64,000 nucleotides of DNA from Deinococcus detaillensis. GTDB taxonomy: Bacteria; Deinococcota; Deinococci; Deinococcales; Deinococcaceae. The notes under the pieces were generated by a model that did no database searches, was not told where the DNA came from, and saw only the letters and a program-made list of their open reading frames with translations. Every line of letters begins with the position of its first letter. Position 1 is the stretch's first letter. Made by a program: the position numbers and the translations under genes. Location: positions 62,001 through 126,000 of the forward strand of contig NZ_VKDB01000002.1 of NCBI RefSeq assembly GCF_007280555.1, written 5' to 3'. This document shows, piece after piece, positions 15,436 through 24,110 of this stretch.

Positions 15436-16325
15436 CCCAGCAGGCCTTTGACAGTCTGTCGACCCGGGTTACTTTCAGCCCCCAGACCGCTCAGTGGGCC
15501 GCTGGACTGAGGCCGCCACTCCTTCACCAAGCGCCGACCACGCCACTCACCAGCCATTTGCAGCTTGAGCGCGGGCCTGCGCGGGCAGACGGGCAACCCG
15601 TGCGGCTGAGTTGGTCGGGCGGAAATGTAGAAGCGCGGCGCTCAGGCAACCGCGTTTGTATTCCGGAGGTGCTGGCCTTTGATGTGCAGCCGCGCCTCAC
15701 CCATGTCGAACTCGGCCCCGACGCCGAGTCAAGGGCCGCCGACGCTTGGCTCGGCCTGCATCTGGCCTTTGCCGAAACGCAGCGGGCAGCGGGGTGGCTG
15801 AGTCTGCACGCTGCCCTGCTTAAGCTGGCGGGGCCAAGCGGAGCTGAGCGCTTGATCGCCATCACCGGCCCGAGCGGCGCAGGAAAAAGCACCGCCGCCC
15901 TGCGGCTGATGCAGCGCGGCGCGGCGGTGGTTGCCGAAGACAGCGGTTGGCTCTCGCCGGAGGGCGAAGTGTTTGGCTGGGACAGCAATTTGCGCTTGCG
16001 GCCCGATACGCTCTCCCAGTTTGCTCCGTCGCTGAGCCGCGCAGGCCAAGACGCTCACGGCAAAGATGTGGTTGAAGTCGGGCGGTCGGCGGGCGGGCCA
16101 CTTGCGTCAACTTGGGTGCTGGGAGCGCCGCACGGCCAGCTGCTCAGCGCGGCGGATCAGGTGCGGGCCTGGTGGGAGATGAGCGGCCTACCCATCACGC
16201 CCGCCGCCCGCAGGGGCGTTCAGCAAGCCGTAGCCCGCTGCTGCGTGCCCAACCTGACGAATATCCCGGTGTATGGCCTGAACCGTGACCGCTTGTTCGA
16301 GCTGGAAGATTTATTGAAGCGCTGA
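15432..16325 (+). CDS. HprK-like kinase of RiPP cluster
   Basis: A 297-residue protein with a C-terminal HPr-kinase-type P-loop (ITGPSGAGKSTAALRL, about residues 143-158) followed by VVAEDSGWL, the capping acidic motif of this family. The N-terminal 130 residues are a variable domain. HprK-like kinases accompany PqqD and B2 genes in many lasso and lasso-like clusters, and in some they phosphorylate the precursor peptide. The four-base overlap with the PqqD gene shows a two-gene operon. True HPr kinase is less likely, since no phosphotransferase genes are nearby. The target residue on the peptide, if any, is unknown. Confidence 0.75.
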   Translation: MTQQAFDSLSTRVTFSPQTAQWAAGLRPPLLHQAPTTPLTSHLQLERGPARADGQPVRLSWSGGNVEARRSGNRVCIPEVLAFDVQPRLTHVELGPDAESRAADAWLGLHLAFAETQRAAGWLSLHAALLKLAGPSGAERLIAITGPSGAGKSTAALRLMQRGAAVVAEDSGWLSPEGEVFGWDSNLRLRPDTLSQFAPSLSRAGQDAHGKDVVEVGRSAGGPLASTWVLGAPHGQLLSAADQVRAWWEMSGLPITPAARRGVQQAVARCCVPNLTNIPVYGLNRDRLFELEDLLKR

Positions 16326-16631
16326 AGCTGGTGTCGGAACGATACGGGTCACGGCGATCTTTTCACGAATGAACAGGGTGTCGATTTTGGGGGCCATCTC
16401 GGTTTTCCACACCTCACTTTGATAAACCTTGGCGTACAACTCTTCGCGCTGTGCTTCGTTTTCAAAGCGGCGAATCCAGATATAGATGTCGGGGTCTTTT
16501 TCGTCCACGAACGAGCCAGTCACGTCCATTCCTTTCGAGACTTGAAAGGGAATGACCGTTTCCTCCATGAACTTCACCAGTTCGTCGCGGCGGCCTGCTT
16601 GAGCTTGATAACGGCGGTATTCGTAAAACAT
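16311..16631 (-). CDS. NIPSNAP-family protein
   Basis: A 106-residue dimeric alpha-beta-barrel-type protein with the opening MFYEYRRYQAQAGRRDEL and IYIWIRRFENEAQREELY typical of NIPSNAP domains. GGAGG lies six bases before the ATG at 16631. Its 3' end overlaps the kinase gene by 15 bases tail to tail. Family members are small stand-alone domains of uncertain role, related in fold to antibiotic-biosynthesis monooxygenases. No link to the RiPP genes is evident. Confidence 0.75.
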   Translation of the reverse strand: MFYEYRRYQAQAGRRDELVKFMEETVIPFQVSKGMDVTGSFVDEKDPDIYIWIRRFENEAQREELYAKVYQSEVWKTEMAPKIDTLFIREKIAVTRIVPTPASALQ

Positions 16632-16714
16632 AGACGGCCTCCAGGGGCGCGGTAAGAAGCGGTGCCGCGCCTAGGCCTCTAATTCTAGCTGCATAGCTTC
16701 TAGCTGCACAGCGC

Positions 16715-17128
16715 TCAGTCCGTTTGCGGCCCGGTCTGGTTGAGCATCAAGAAGGCCAGCAGGTTGCCCACCGTTTCGTGCGCTTCTATAGGATGCCTCA
16801 GCGACTGCTCGCCGCGAATCTCATAGCGGTTGCGCCGCCCAACCCTGACCCGTATCAGAATTCCGGCTTCCTCCAAGTCGCGCACGATGCGCTGCACGGC
16901 GCGTTCGGTGATGCCCACCGCCTGCGCCGCCGAGCGCAGGGGCATGTCGGGTTCGCGGGCCAAATAAAGCAGGACGTGGCTGTGGTTGGAAAAAAACGTC
17001 CAGCCGGCGGGCGCTGGGGAGCGCTCAGGCCGCTGCGGTGCGGGTGATGGAAGATCGGAGGCTGGGGTCATGGCAGGTGGTGAAGCTGAGTGTAACCGAG
17101 TCTGGGGTCGCCGCGCCCTTGACAGCAC
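16715..17128 (-). CDS. Winged-helix transcriptional regulator
   Basis: A 137-residue protein with a proline-rich N-terminal 45 residues and a winged helix-turn-helix at about residues 48-110 (HVLLYLAREPDMPLRSAAQAVGITERAVQRIVRDLEEAG split across helices, then the wing RVGRRNRYEI). It resembles small MarR/ArsR-like DNA-binding proteins without a recognisable ligand domain. AGGAGG lies six bases before the GTG at 17128; starts at 17134 and 17071 are also open. It diverges from icd with nested palindromes between them, so it may regulate icd and itself. Confidence 0.7.
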   Translation of the reverse strand: MLSRARRPQTRLHSASPPAMTPASDLPSPAPQRPERSPAPAGWTFFSNHSHVLLYLAREPDMPLRSAAQAVGITERAVQRIVRDLEEAGILIRVRVGRRNRYEIRGEQSLRHPIEAHETVGNLLAFLMLNQTGPQTD

Positions 17129-17179
17129 GTTCACCCTCCTGATATACGATATGTGTTACGCGAAAAGTTTTTCGTATAT
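17119..17179 (+). promoter_or_regulatory. icd promoter with nested palindromes
   Basis: TTGACA at 17119-17124 and TATACG at 17143-17148 are 18 bases apart, a good housekeeping promoter for icd. ATATACGA (17142-17149) is repeated inverted as TCGTATAT (17172-17179). Inside it CGAAAA (17161) and TTTTCG (17169) form a second inverted pair. The -35 box lies at the 5' end of the divergent regulator gene. Confidence 0.6.
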
Positions 17180-17220
17180 TTGCCTCCACTTTCCCCCTTA
17201 CTCGTTTCACGGAGTCCACC

Positions 17221-18699
17221 ATGTCCAGCACCCTCACTGCGCCGCACCCCGCTTCCCCCGTTCTCACCGCCGTTCCGGTAGCAATTACCCGTGGCGACGG
17301 CATTGGCCCGGAAATCATGAGCGCCACCTTGCGGGTACTGGCGGCGGCGGGAGCGCGGATCGATACCCGCGAAGTCCGCATGGGCGAGGCGGTTTATCTC
17401 GGCGGCCACACCTCCGGCCTCGCGCCCGACGCTTGGGACGTGCTGCGGAGCACCGGAGTGCTGCTCAAAGCGCCGATCACCACTCCGCAGGGCGGCGGCT
17501 ACAAAAGCCTGAACGTGACGCTGCGCAAGAGCCTCGGCCTGTACGCCAATGTGCGCCCCTGCCGCGCCTACGCGCCGTATGTGACCACCCACCATCCGGC
17601 GATGGATCTGGTGATCATCCGCGAGAACGAAGAAGACCTCTACGCAGGCATCGAGCACCGCCAGACCCGCGAGGTCATTCAGTGCCTCAAGCTGATTACC
17701 CGTGACGGTTGCGAGAAGATCGTGCGTTACGCTTTCGAATACGCCCGCCAGCACAATCGGCGCAAAGTCACGGCGCTGAGCAAAGACAACATTATGAAGC
17801 TGACCGACGGCCTGTTTCACCGGGTCTTCGACGAGATTCGCACCGAGTACCCCGAACTGGAAGCCGAGCACCAGATCATCGACATCGGCACGGCGCGGGT
17901 GGCGACCCGGCCTGAACTCTACGACGTGATCGTGACGCTCAACCTCTACGGCGACATTCTCTCGGACGTGGCGGCGGAGGTGGCCGGTTCGGTGGGCCTG
18001 GCGGGCAGCGCCAATATCGGGGCGAAGTTCGCCATGTTTGAAGCGATTCACGGCAGCGCTCCCGACATCGCCGGGCAGAACATCGCCAACCCCAGCGGCC
18101 TGCTGCAATCGGCGGTGCTGATGCTGGAGTACCTGGGCCAGCCGGACATCGCCAGCACCATCAGCAACGCTTGGCTCAAGACCCTGGAAGACGGTCTGCA
18201 TACCCGCGACATCGCCTCGGAGCAGACCCGTCAGGTGCTGGGCACTCAGGAATTTGCCGACGCCGTGATCGAGCGCCTCGGCCAGTTTCCAGTTCACCTC
18301 AAGCCTACCCCCACGCCCCGCGAAGCCGCCGAGCCGCCCAAGATGAGGCCCCGTGCTCCGATCACCAAGCAGCTTGTCGGCACCGATGTCTTTTTCGAGT
18401 GGTTTGAAGGCGAGCGTGATCCGGAAGCGCTGGCGGCGGTGCTGCAATCGGCCCAGCTCGAGCACCTGCCGCTGCTGATGATGACCAACCGGGGCGTCAA
18501 GGTCTGGCCACAGGGCATACCTGAAACCTTCAAGTCCGACCACTGGCGCTGCCGCTTTCTGTCAGACGGGTCGATCACCCACGCCGATGTGCTGGCGCTG
18601 CTGTCCAACCTGAACCAGACCGGGCTGGATTTCATCAAGACTGAACACCTCTACACCTTTGACGGCGTGCCGGGCTACACGCTGGGCCAGGGTCAGTAA
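17221..18699 (+). CDS. icd: Isocitrate dehydrogenase (NADP-type, Thermus-like)
   Basis: A 492-residue decarboxylating dehydrogenase of the TCA cycle that converts isocitrate to 2-oxoglutarate. The family signature is NLYGDILSDVAAEVAGSVGL (about residues 241-260). Substrate residues lie in RKSLGLYANVRPCR, and the cofactor loop is HGSAPDIAGQNIANPSG. A C-terminal extension of about 150 residues beyond the core (from about 345) is characteristic of the Thermus-type enzyme and supports a Deinococcus-Thermus origin. A GGAG sequence lies upstream of the ATG. It is convergent with galE at 25 bases. Regulation by the divergent winged-helix protein is possible. Confidence 0.92.
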   Translation: MSSTLTAPHPASPVLTAVPVAITRGDGIGPEIMSATLRVLAAAGARIDTREVRMGEAVYLGGHTSGLAPDAWDVLRSTGVLLKAPITTPQGGGYKSLNVTLRKSLGLYANVRPCRAYAPYVTTHHPAMDLVIIRENEEDLYAGIEHRQTREVIQCLKLITRDGCEKIVRYAFEYARQHNRRKVTALSKDNIMKLTDGLFHRVFDEIRTEYPELEAEHQIIDIGTARVATRPELYDVIVTLNLYGDILSDVAAEVAGSVGLAGSANIGAKFAMFEAIHGSAPDIAGQNIANPSGLLQSAVLMLEYLGQPDIASTISNAWLKTLEDGLHTRDIASEQTRQVLGTQEFADAVIERLGQFPVHLKPTPTPREAAEPPKMRPRAPITKQLVGTDVFFEWFEGERDPEALAAVLQSAQLEHLPLLMMTNRGVKVWPQGIPETFKSDHWRCRFLSDGSITHADVLALLSNLNQTGLDFIKTEHLYTFDGVPGYTLGQGQ

Positions 18700-18724
18700 G
18701 CCGCCAGTCCAGCACTCGCCCGCT

Positions 18725-19717
18725 TCAGCTCTTAAAGCCGTGTGGGTGGGTGCGGTGCCAATCCCAGGCGGTCTGGACGATGCCGTTTAGATCGGTGAAC
18801 TTGGGGTCAAAACCCAGCTCGCTTTTGATCCGGCTGGGATCGGCCACCAATGACGGCGGATCGCCGGGGCGGCGCGGCCCTTCCTCCCGTGTGAGCGGCG
18901 TGCCCACCACCGCGTCTACTGCGTCCAGCACCTGCCGCACCGAGAAGCCGTGACCGAGGCCCACATTGAAGGCCTGCCCGCTCACTGCGCCGCCAGAGAG
19001 GGCCTGTACCGCCAGCACATGCGCGTCGGCCAAATCCATGACATGCACGTAGTCGCGCACGCAGGTGCCGTCGGGGGTGGGGTAATCGGTGCCGTTGACA
19101 AACATTTTTTCGCGCTGACCGAGGGCGGTGAGCAGTGCCAACTCGATCAAGTGGGTTTTGTTGGGATGGTCTTCGCCGATGGTGTGGTCGGGGGCGGCCC
19201 CGCAGACGTTGAAGTAGCGCAACACGGTGTACGGAAGGCCGTGCGCCACGCCGAAATCGTGCAAAATCTGCTCCACCATCCATTTGCTGTGGCCGTAGGT
19301 ACTGGTCGGGCGCTTGGGAGCGTCCTCGGGAATCGGCACGCTCTCGGCGTCTCCGTAGACAGCCGCTGTCGAACTGAACACCAGCGGAATCTTGCGCGTT
19401 TCCACGATGGCCTGAAACAAGTTGAGGCTGCCGGTCACGTTGTTTTGGTAATAGCGGCCCGGCGACCGCATACTTTCGCCCACCTCGATCAGCGCCGCGA
19501 AGTGAATCACCGCGTCGGGCTTCGCGCTCAGCAGCGCCGCTTTGAGGGCGGGTGGATCGAGCAAGTCGGCCACGATCAGTTCTACAGTTGCGGGCAGAGC
19601 TTCTCTGTGACCGCTCGACAAGTTGTCCAGCACCGTGACGCTGTGACCCACCGCTAAAAGTTGCCGTACCGTATGCGAGCCGATATAGCCCGCGCCTCCC
19701 ACAACCATTAAGTGCAT
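18725..19717 (-). CDS. galE: UDP-glucose 4-epimerase
   Basis: A 330-residue short-chain epimerase of the Leloir pathway that interconverts UDP-galactose and UDP-glucose. It has the NAD-binding motif GGAGYIGSHTVRQLL at the N-terminus, a Ser-Thr motif in FSSTAAVYG and the catalytic YGHSK. The ATG at 19717 follows AAGGAGC at a suitable distance; the open frame upstream is low-complexity serine/arginine sequence and is excluded. It stands divergent from the DeoR regulator that leads the galactoside operon, so both directions share one control region. It completes the Leloir set with galT and galK. Confidence 0.93.
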   Translation of the reverse strand: MHLMVVGGAGYIGSHTVRQLLAVGHSVTVLDNLSSGHREALPATVELIVADLLDPPALKAALLSAKPDAVIHFAALIEVGESMRSPGRYYQNNVTGSLNLFQAIVETRKIPLVFSSTAAVYGDAESVPIPEDAPKRPTSTYGHSKWMVEQILHDFGVAHGLPYTVLRYFNVCGAAPDHTIGEDHPNKTHLIELALLTALGQREKMFVNGTDYPTPDGTCVRDYVHVMDLADAHVLAVQALSGGAVSGQAFNVGLGHGFSVRQVLDAVDAVVGTPLTREEGPRRPGDPPSLVADPSRIKSELGFDPKFTDLNGIVQTAWDWHRTHPHGFKS

Positions 19718-19889
19718 ATGTTCGCTCCTTTTGAACAGATGTGATGAAGAAGAGCGGCTCGGACTGCTTCGGCCCGATTTTACCCGGTCTAGCGCCGCCG
19801 TAAGCTCCACGCCCCCTCTTGACGCCTGACCTCCTGTTCCCTACACTTCATAACATACGAAAGAAATGAAAGAAAGGGAGGCGGCAAAA

Positions 19890-20639
19890 GTGAGCCAGCG
19901 GCAAACCCAGATTTTGCAATTGCTTACGCGCCAGGAGCAGGTTTCTGTCTCTGAGCTGTCTTCTTTGCTCAGCATTTCGGAAGTTACGGTTCGCAGCGAC
20001 CTCGAGCAGTTGGGGCGGGCAGGTTTACTGCGCCGTATTCGTGGCGGTGCGGCGCGGCCCCTGTCCACCGAGCAACCGTTGGAGGAAACCAGCAAGCAAC
20101 ACGCGGCGGCCAAACGCCGAATCGGGCGGGCAGCAGCGGGTCTGGTGCAAAACGGCGAGACTATCTTTTTGGACGTCGGCAGCACCACCACCGAAGTCGC
20201 TCGCCACCTCCCACCCACACTCAGCGGCGTGACCGTCGTGACCAACGGGCTGAATATTGCCTTGGAGCTTCAGCGGCTGCCCAATTTGCAAGTGATTGTC
20301 ACGGGCGGCACCTTGCGGCGGTTGCAACACAGCTTGGTCAGTCCCTACGGTTTAGAAGTGCTTTCGAAGATTCGGGCAGACCGTTTGTTTCTGGGCTGCA
20401 ACGGTGTGCACCTCCAGCACGGCGTGACCAGTGTCAACCACGAGGAAGCCGAAATTAAAGCCCAGATGGTGCGGTGTAGCCGCGAGGTGGTGGTGGTGGC
20501 CGATTCAAGCAAACTCGGTTTCGTCAGCCGCGCTCATATTGCTCCGCTCACCAGCGTTCACACGCTCATTATCAACCAATCTTCGGGCCAAAGCCTCAAC
20601 GGGTACGCGGCTCAGGTTCAACAGATGCTGTGCGTTTAA
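19890..20639 (+). CDS. DeoR-family transcriptional regulator
   Basis: A 249-residue sugar-phosphate-responsive repressor. The N-terminal helix-turn-helix reads VSVSELSSLLSISEVTVRSD followed by the wing RRIRGGA. The effector domain has DVGSTTTEVARHL and VVTNGLNIALEL, the phosphosugar-binding motifs of the family. The GTG at 19890 is preferred because GGGAGG lies eight bases upstream; the ATG at 19866 has none. It heads the galactoside operon and diverges from galE, so it is the likely repressor of both, with a galactose-pathway phosphosugar as inducer (inference). Confidence 0.88.
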   Translation: MSQRQTQILQLLTRQEQVSVSELSSLLSISEVTVRSDLEQLGRAGLLRRIRGGAARPLSTEQPLEETSKQHAAAKRRIGRAAAGLVQNGETIFLDVGSTTTEVARHLPPTLSGVTVVTNGLNIALELQRLPNLQVIVTGGTLRRLQHSLVSPYGLEVLSKIRADRLFLGCNGVHLQHGVTSVNHEEAEIKAQMVRCSREVVVVADSSKLGFVSRAHIAPLTSVHTLIINQSSGQSLNGYAAQVQQMLCV

Positions 20640-20725
20640 CGCGTCTACCCTTCCAAACGCTCCTTGTTTGACACATTCTCTACTCGCTCCACTTCCCCGC
20701 TTTCTACGTCCTTACAGGAGGATTC

Positions 20726-22051
20726 ATGAAAAAAGTAGCTCTCAAATCAGGCGCTCTGCTCCTTTCCTTGGCCCTGGCGGCCAGCACCGCCCACGCCGCC
20801 GACCCGGCTTTTCCCAAGGCCCCCAGCGGCAACGTGACCCTAGAAGTCTGGTCGTGGGTGCCGGGCCTCGACAAAACGGTGGCCGCTTTTACCAAGCAGT
20901 ACCCAAATATCAGCGTTAAGATCCTCAACCTCGGCGGTGGGCCGCAGACTTACACCAAGCTCACCACGGCCATCAAAGCCGGCAGCGGCGCACCTGACGT
21001 GGCGCAAGTCGAGTACGGCTTTTTGCCCGCTTTTGCCGATACCGGCGGCATCGTCGATCTGAGCAAGTACGGCGCGAACGACTACAAGAAATACTTCGTG
21101 CCTTGGACCTGGGGCCAGGTCAGCCCAGACGGTCAAGGGGTCTACGCCATTCCGCAGGATACCGGCCCGTTTGCGATGGTTTACCGCCAAGACATTTTGA
21201 AGAAGTACGGTGTGGCCGTGCCCAAAACGTGGGATGAATACGCCAAAGCCGCTGCGGCGGTCAATGCCAAGAGCAAAGGAGCCGTCAAGCTCGGCAACTT
21301 CTACTCTACCTTCGCGCCTTGGTTTATGGCGCTGGCGTGGGCCGACGGCGGGCAGTTTTTCAAGCGTGACGGCGACGGCTGGGTTCAAACCCTCAACAAC
21401 TCCAGCAGCAAAAAAGTGCTGAATTACTGGTACAGCATGATCAAAAAAGGCGACGTCAGCACGGTCATCGCTTTCAGCGCCGATTACTGGAACGCGGCGG
21501 GCGCGGGCAAAATCGCCACCAACATGGAAGCGGCTTGGGGGCCGGGCGGTTACGCGGGCAGCCTCAAAGACAAGTCGGCGGGCCTGTGGCGTGTTGCGCC
21601 CATCCCGCAGTGGACGGCGGGCGGCAAAGTCGCCAGCGGCAACTGGGGCGGCAGCAGCAACGTCGTGACCACCCAGAGCAAGAATCCCGAAGCGGCCACT
21701 TTGTTCGCGCTGTGGCTCAATCTGTCCACGCCGGCCATCACTGCCAACTGGAACAACGGCGGGCTGTTTCCAGCCTCTGACGCGGGCCTGGGCTTATCAG
21801 CGCTGGATGACAAGAGCAAGAACCCCAGCAAGTTCTTCGGCGGCCAGAACATCAGCGCCGTCTATGCGCAGGCTTCACGCGGCGTCAACGTCAACTTTCA
21901 GTGGGCACCCTGGTTCCCGTTTGTCAACGACAACTTCAACAAGCAGATGGACAAAATGCTCAAAGGTCAACTCACCCCCGATCAAGCGCTGGACGCCTGG
22001 CAAGCCGAGTCGCTGGCCGAGGCCAAGAAAGGCGGCTTCACGGTTAAATAA
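20726..22051 (+). CDS. Sugar ABC transporter substrate-binding protein
   Basis: A 441-residue family 1 extracellular solute-binding protein. A signal peptide runs to AHA at about residue 24. The mature protein begins with [17 protein letters not shown] and has the usual two-lobe pattern, including [18 protein letters not shown] and the late [19 protein letters not shown] region. AGGAGG precedes the ATG. It is the first transport gene behind the DeoR regulator and is followed by two permeases and glycosidases for galactosides, so it probably binds a lactose- or melibiose-type oligosaccharide. A stem-loop separates it from the first permease, consistent with higher expression of the binding protein. 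Confidence 0.9.
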   Translation: MKKVALKSGALLLSLALAASTAHAADPAFPKAPSGNVTLEVWSWVPGLDKTVAAFTKQYPNISVKILNLGGGPQTYTKLTTAIKAGSGAPDVAQVEYGFLPAFADTGGIVDLSKYGANDYKKYFVPWTWGQVSPDGQGVYAIPQDTGPFAMVYRQDILKKYGVAVPKTWDEYAKAAAAVNAKSKGAVKLGNFYSTFAPWFMALAWADGGQFFKRDGDGWVQTLNNSSSKKVLNYWYSMIKKGDVSTVIAFSADYWNAAGAGKIATNMEAAWGPGGYAGSLKDKSAGLWRVAPIPQWTAGGKVASGNWGGSSNVVTTQSKNPEAATLFALWLNLSTPAITANWNNGGLFPASDAGLGLSALDDKSKNPSKFFGGQNISAVYAQASRGVNVNFQWAPWFPFVNDNFNKQMDKMLKGQLTPDQALDAWQAESLAEAKKGGFTVK

Positions 22052-22111
22052 GGTGTCTGCGGCGCGTGGCCTGTGAAACTCACACGCTGTGGGCCGTCAG
22101 CACACTGAACA

Positions 22112-22145
22112 CGGGGAGGGGTGGCCGCAACGCTTCCCTTCCCCA
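22112..22145 (+). other. G/C-rich stem-loop between binding-protein and permease genes
   Basis: A G-rich run (22113-22121) can pair with a C-rich run (22135-22145) with one imperfect pair. No T-run follows. It probably protects or separates the binding-protein message rather than ending it. Confidence 0.4.
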
Positions 22146-22223
22146 CTTTAATGATTTGAACTTGCTGAACTGAGCGGCGTCCCTTGACGCTCTGCCCAGC
22201 CCAAGAAAAGGAGGCCAACCCGC

Positions 22224-23081
22224 TTGCGAAACCGTGCGACCCCTTGGTTTTTTCTGGCTCCCTTTTTAATCGCCTTCACCGCCTTTTTTCTGGCTCCAGT
22301 CGGTTACGCTTTTTATCTGAGTTTGTTTATCAAAAAACGCAGCGGCTTCGGCCCAGCCAAAGACGTTTTCGGAGGCTTAGCAAATTACGCCCGCGCTTTT
22401 ACCGATTCGGATTTTTTGCATTCACTTCTGAATATTTTGTTGTTCCTCGTTATTCAAGTCCCGCTGATGCTGGTGGTCGCCACCGCTTTGGCACTTATTT
22501 TAGACGGCGTGAAAAATGGTTTCGCCCAACGCTTTTTTCGCACGGCTTTTTATCTTCCCTATACTGTGCCGAGCGTTATTGCGGGGTTGCTGTGGGGTTA
22601 CTTGTATTCCAAGAATCTTTCGCCGCTCAATTATATTACTGGTGCTAAAACTGACTTCTTGGCCAGCGGCATTTTGTTGTGGAGCATCGGCAATATCGTG
22701 ACGTGGACGTGGACGGGCTACAACATGATCACCCTCTACGCCGCCTTGCAAAATGTGCCGACTGATTTGTATGAAGCGGCCCGCATTGACGGCGCGAGCG
22801 GTTGGGACGTGACCCGTTATATCAAGATTCCGCTGCTGCGTCCGGCTCTGACGCTTACTGCTATTTTCTCAGTGATCGGCACCATGCAAATCTTCTCCGA
22901 GCCGTTTGTTTTGCGGCCTCTCGGCTACGTCCCCGACAACATCACGCCCAACACCTATTTGTACTTGGCGGTGGCCCGTGACGGTAACTTTGGATACGGC
23001 GCAACGCTGGCTATCGTCCTGGCGCTGTTTACCTTTATTCTCAGCGGCTTTTTCCTAAAGAATGTCAGAGGAGAATCATGA
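22224..23081 (+). CDS. Sugar ABC transporter permease (MalF-type)
   Basis: A 285-residue inner-membrane permease with six predicted segments. The cytoplasmic coupling motif is [22 protein letters not shown], cut here at its EAA and G-x9-P core. The TTG at 22224 is the start; AAAGGAGG lies about ten bases upstream and no ATG fits the N-terminus. The first 400 bases are visibly richer in A and T than the neighbours. It overlaps the next permease by four bases (ATGA). The pair would form the channel for the galactoside-binding protein; no ATPase gene follows. Confidence 0.88.
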   Translation: MRNRATPWFFLAPFLIAFTAFFLAPVGYAFYLSLFIKKRSGFGPAKDVFGGLANYARAFTDSDFLHSLLNILLFLVIQVPLMLVVATALALILDGVKNGFAQRFFRTAFYLPYTVPSVIAGLLWGYLYSKNLSPLNYITGAKTDFLASGILLWSIGNIVTWTWTGYNMITLYAALQNVPTDLYEAARIDGASGWDVTRYIKIPLLRPALTLTAIFSVIGTMQIFSEPFVLRPLGYVPDNITPNTYLYLAVARDGNFGYGATLAIVLALFTFILSGFFLKNVRGES

Positions 23082-23986
23082 CTGCCGCCAAAGAGCTGCC
23101 TGAGAGCAGCGTGACGACCACGCCGAGGAGGCCCACTCCGCGCCGCGAAGGCTTTTCGCCGCTGCAATGGGGCCTGCTGATGATCTTTATGCTGTACTGC
23201 TTGTTGCCGCTGTGGTGGGTGATTACCACCATGAACAAAGACAACGGGCAACTGTTTTCTACTTTCGGGCTGTGGTTTGCTTCTCCCAGCCACCTGATCG
23301 ACAACTTCCATACCCTGTTTACCCGGCAAGACGGGATTTTCTCGCGCTGGCTGCTCAACTCGGTGATCTACGCTGTGGCGACGGCGGCGGGCAGCATGTT
23401 GGTCTCGGCGATGGGCGGGTACGCTTTTTCCAAATTCAGCTTTCGGGGCCGTGATCCGATCTTCAATCTGATTCTGGCCACCATCATGGTGCCGTCCACC
23501 GCGCTGGCCTTACCGATTTTCCTGCTGATGCAAAAGATCGGCCTGATCAACACCTACTGGGCCGTGATTTTGCCCGGTTTGGTCAACCCGTTCGGCCTCT
23601 ACCTGATGCGGCTCTTCTGGGACGCCGGATTCCCGACGGAGCTGATGGAAGCCGCTCGCATCGACGGCGCGTCGGAAGGCACCATTTTTTCGAGGCTGGG
23701 TTTGCCTTTGGTGCGCGGCGGCCTCGTCACGGTGGCGCTGTTTTCGTTCGTCGGCGCGTGGAACAATTTCTTTTTGCCGCTGGTGGTGGTCAACAGAGAC
23801 ACTCTCTTCCCGCTAACGCTGGGCCTATCGGTTTGGAATCAAACCAGTTCCAGCAGCGGGCAAGAGCCGATTTACACCGTGATCGTGTTGGGCGCACTCA
23901 TCAGCATTTTGCCGCTGATCATCGCCTTCTTGAGCTTAGGCCGCTACTGGCAAGGCGGGCTGGCCAGCGGAGCGGTGAAGGGATAA
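23078..23986 (+). CDS. Sugar ABC transporter permease (MalG-type)
   Basis: A 302-residue permease with a 30-residue cytoplasmic lead (many Pro, Thr and Arg) and six membrane segments. The coupling motif reads [21 protein letters not shown]. The ATG at 23078 overlaps the stop of the first permease. MalG-type partners bring the second half of the channel. As no ATP-binding protein is encoded in this operon, the complex probably uses a shared MsmK-type ATPase from elsewhere in the genome (inference). Confidence 0.9.
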   Translation: MTAAKELPESSVTTTPRRPTPRREGFSPLQWGLLMIFMLYCLLPLWWVITTMNKDNGQLFSTFGLWFASPSHLIDNFHTLFTRQDGIFSRWLLNSVIYAVATAAGSMLVSAMGGYAFSKFSFRGRDPIFNLILATIMVPSTALALPIFLLMQKIGLINTYWAVILPGLVNPFGLYLMRLFWDAGFPTELMEAARIDGASEGTIFSRLGLPLVRGGLVTVALFSFVGAWNNFFLPLVVVNRDTLFPLTLGLSVWNQTSSSSGQEPIYTVIVLGALISILPLIIAFLSLGRYWQGGLASGAVKG

Positions 23987-24001
23987 AACTTGTTCGCGTT
24001 G

Positions 24002-24052
24002 CTTACCGCCCCCTCCCCAACCTTCCGTCTTCAGGGGTGAGGGAGGGGTAAG
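24002..24052 (+). other. Long bulged stem-loop before the beta-galactosidase gene
   Basis: CTTACC and GGTAAG close a G/C-rich stem with three bulged bases and a loop of about 15 bases. It lies in the 124-base gap between the second permease and the GH42 gene. No T-run follows. It may be an mRNA processing or stability element. Confidence 0.45.
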
Positions 24053-24110
24053 TCGAGCGATTGCCTTTAAGCCCTTGCCCACTCACGACCAGCTCAACCA
24101 AAAGGAACCC

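Noticed and set aside
17131..18543. A 470-codon open frame opposite icd
   Set aside because: It lies entirely within icd on the other strand; icd has all catalytic motifs, so this is an antisense shadow.
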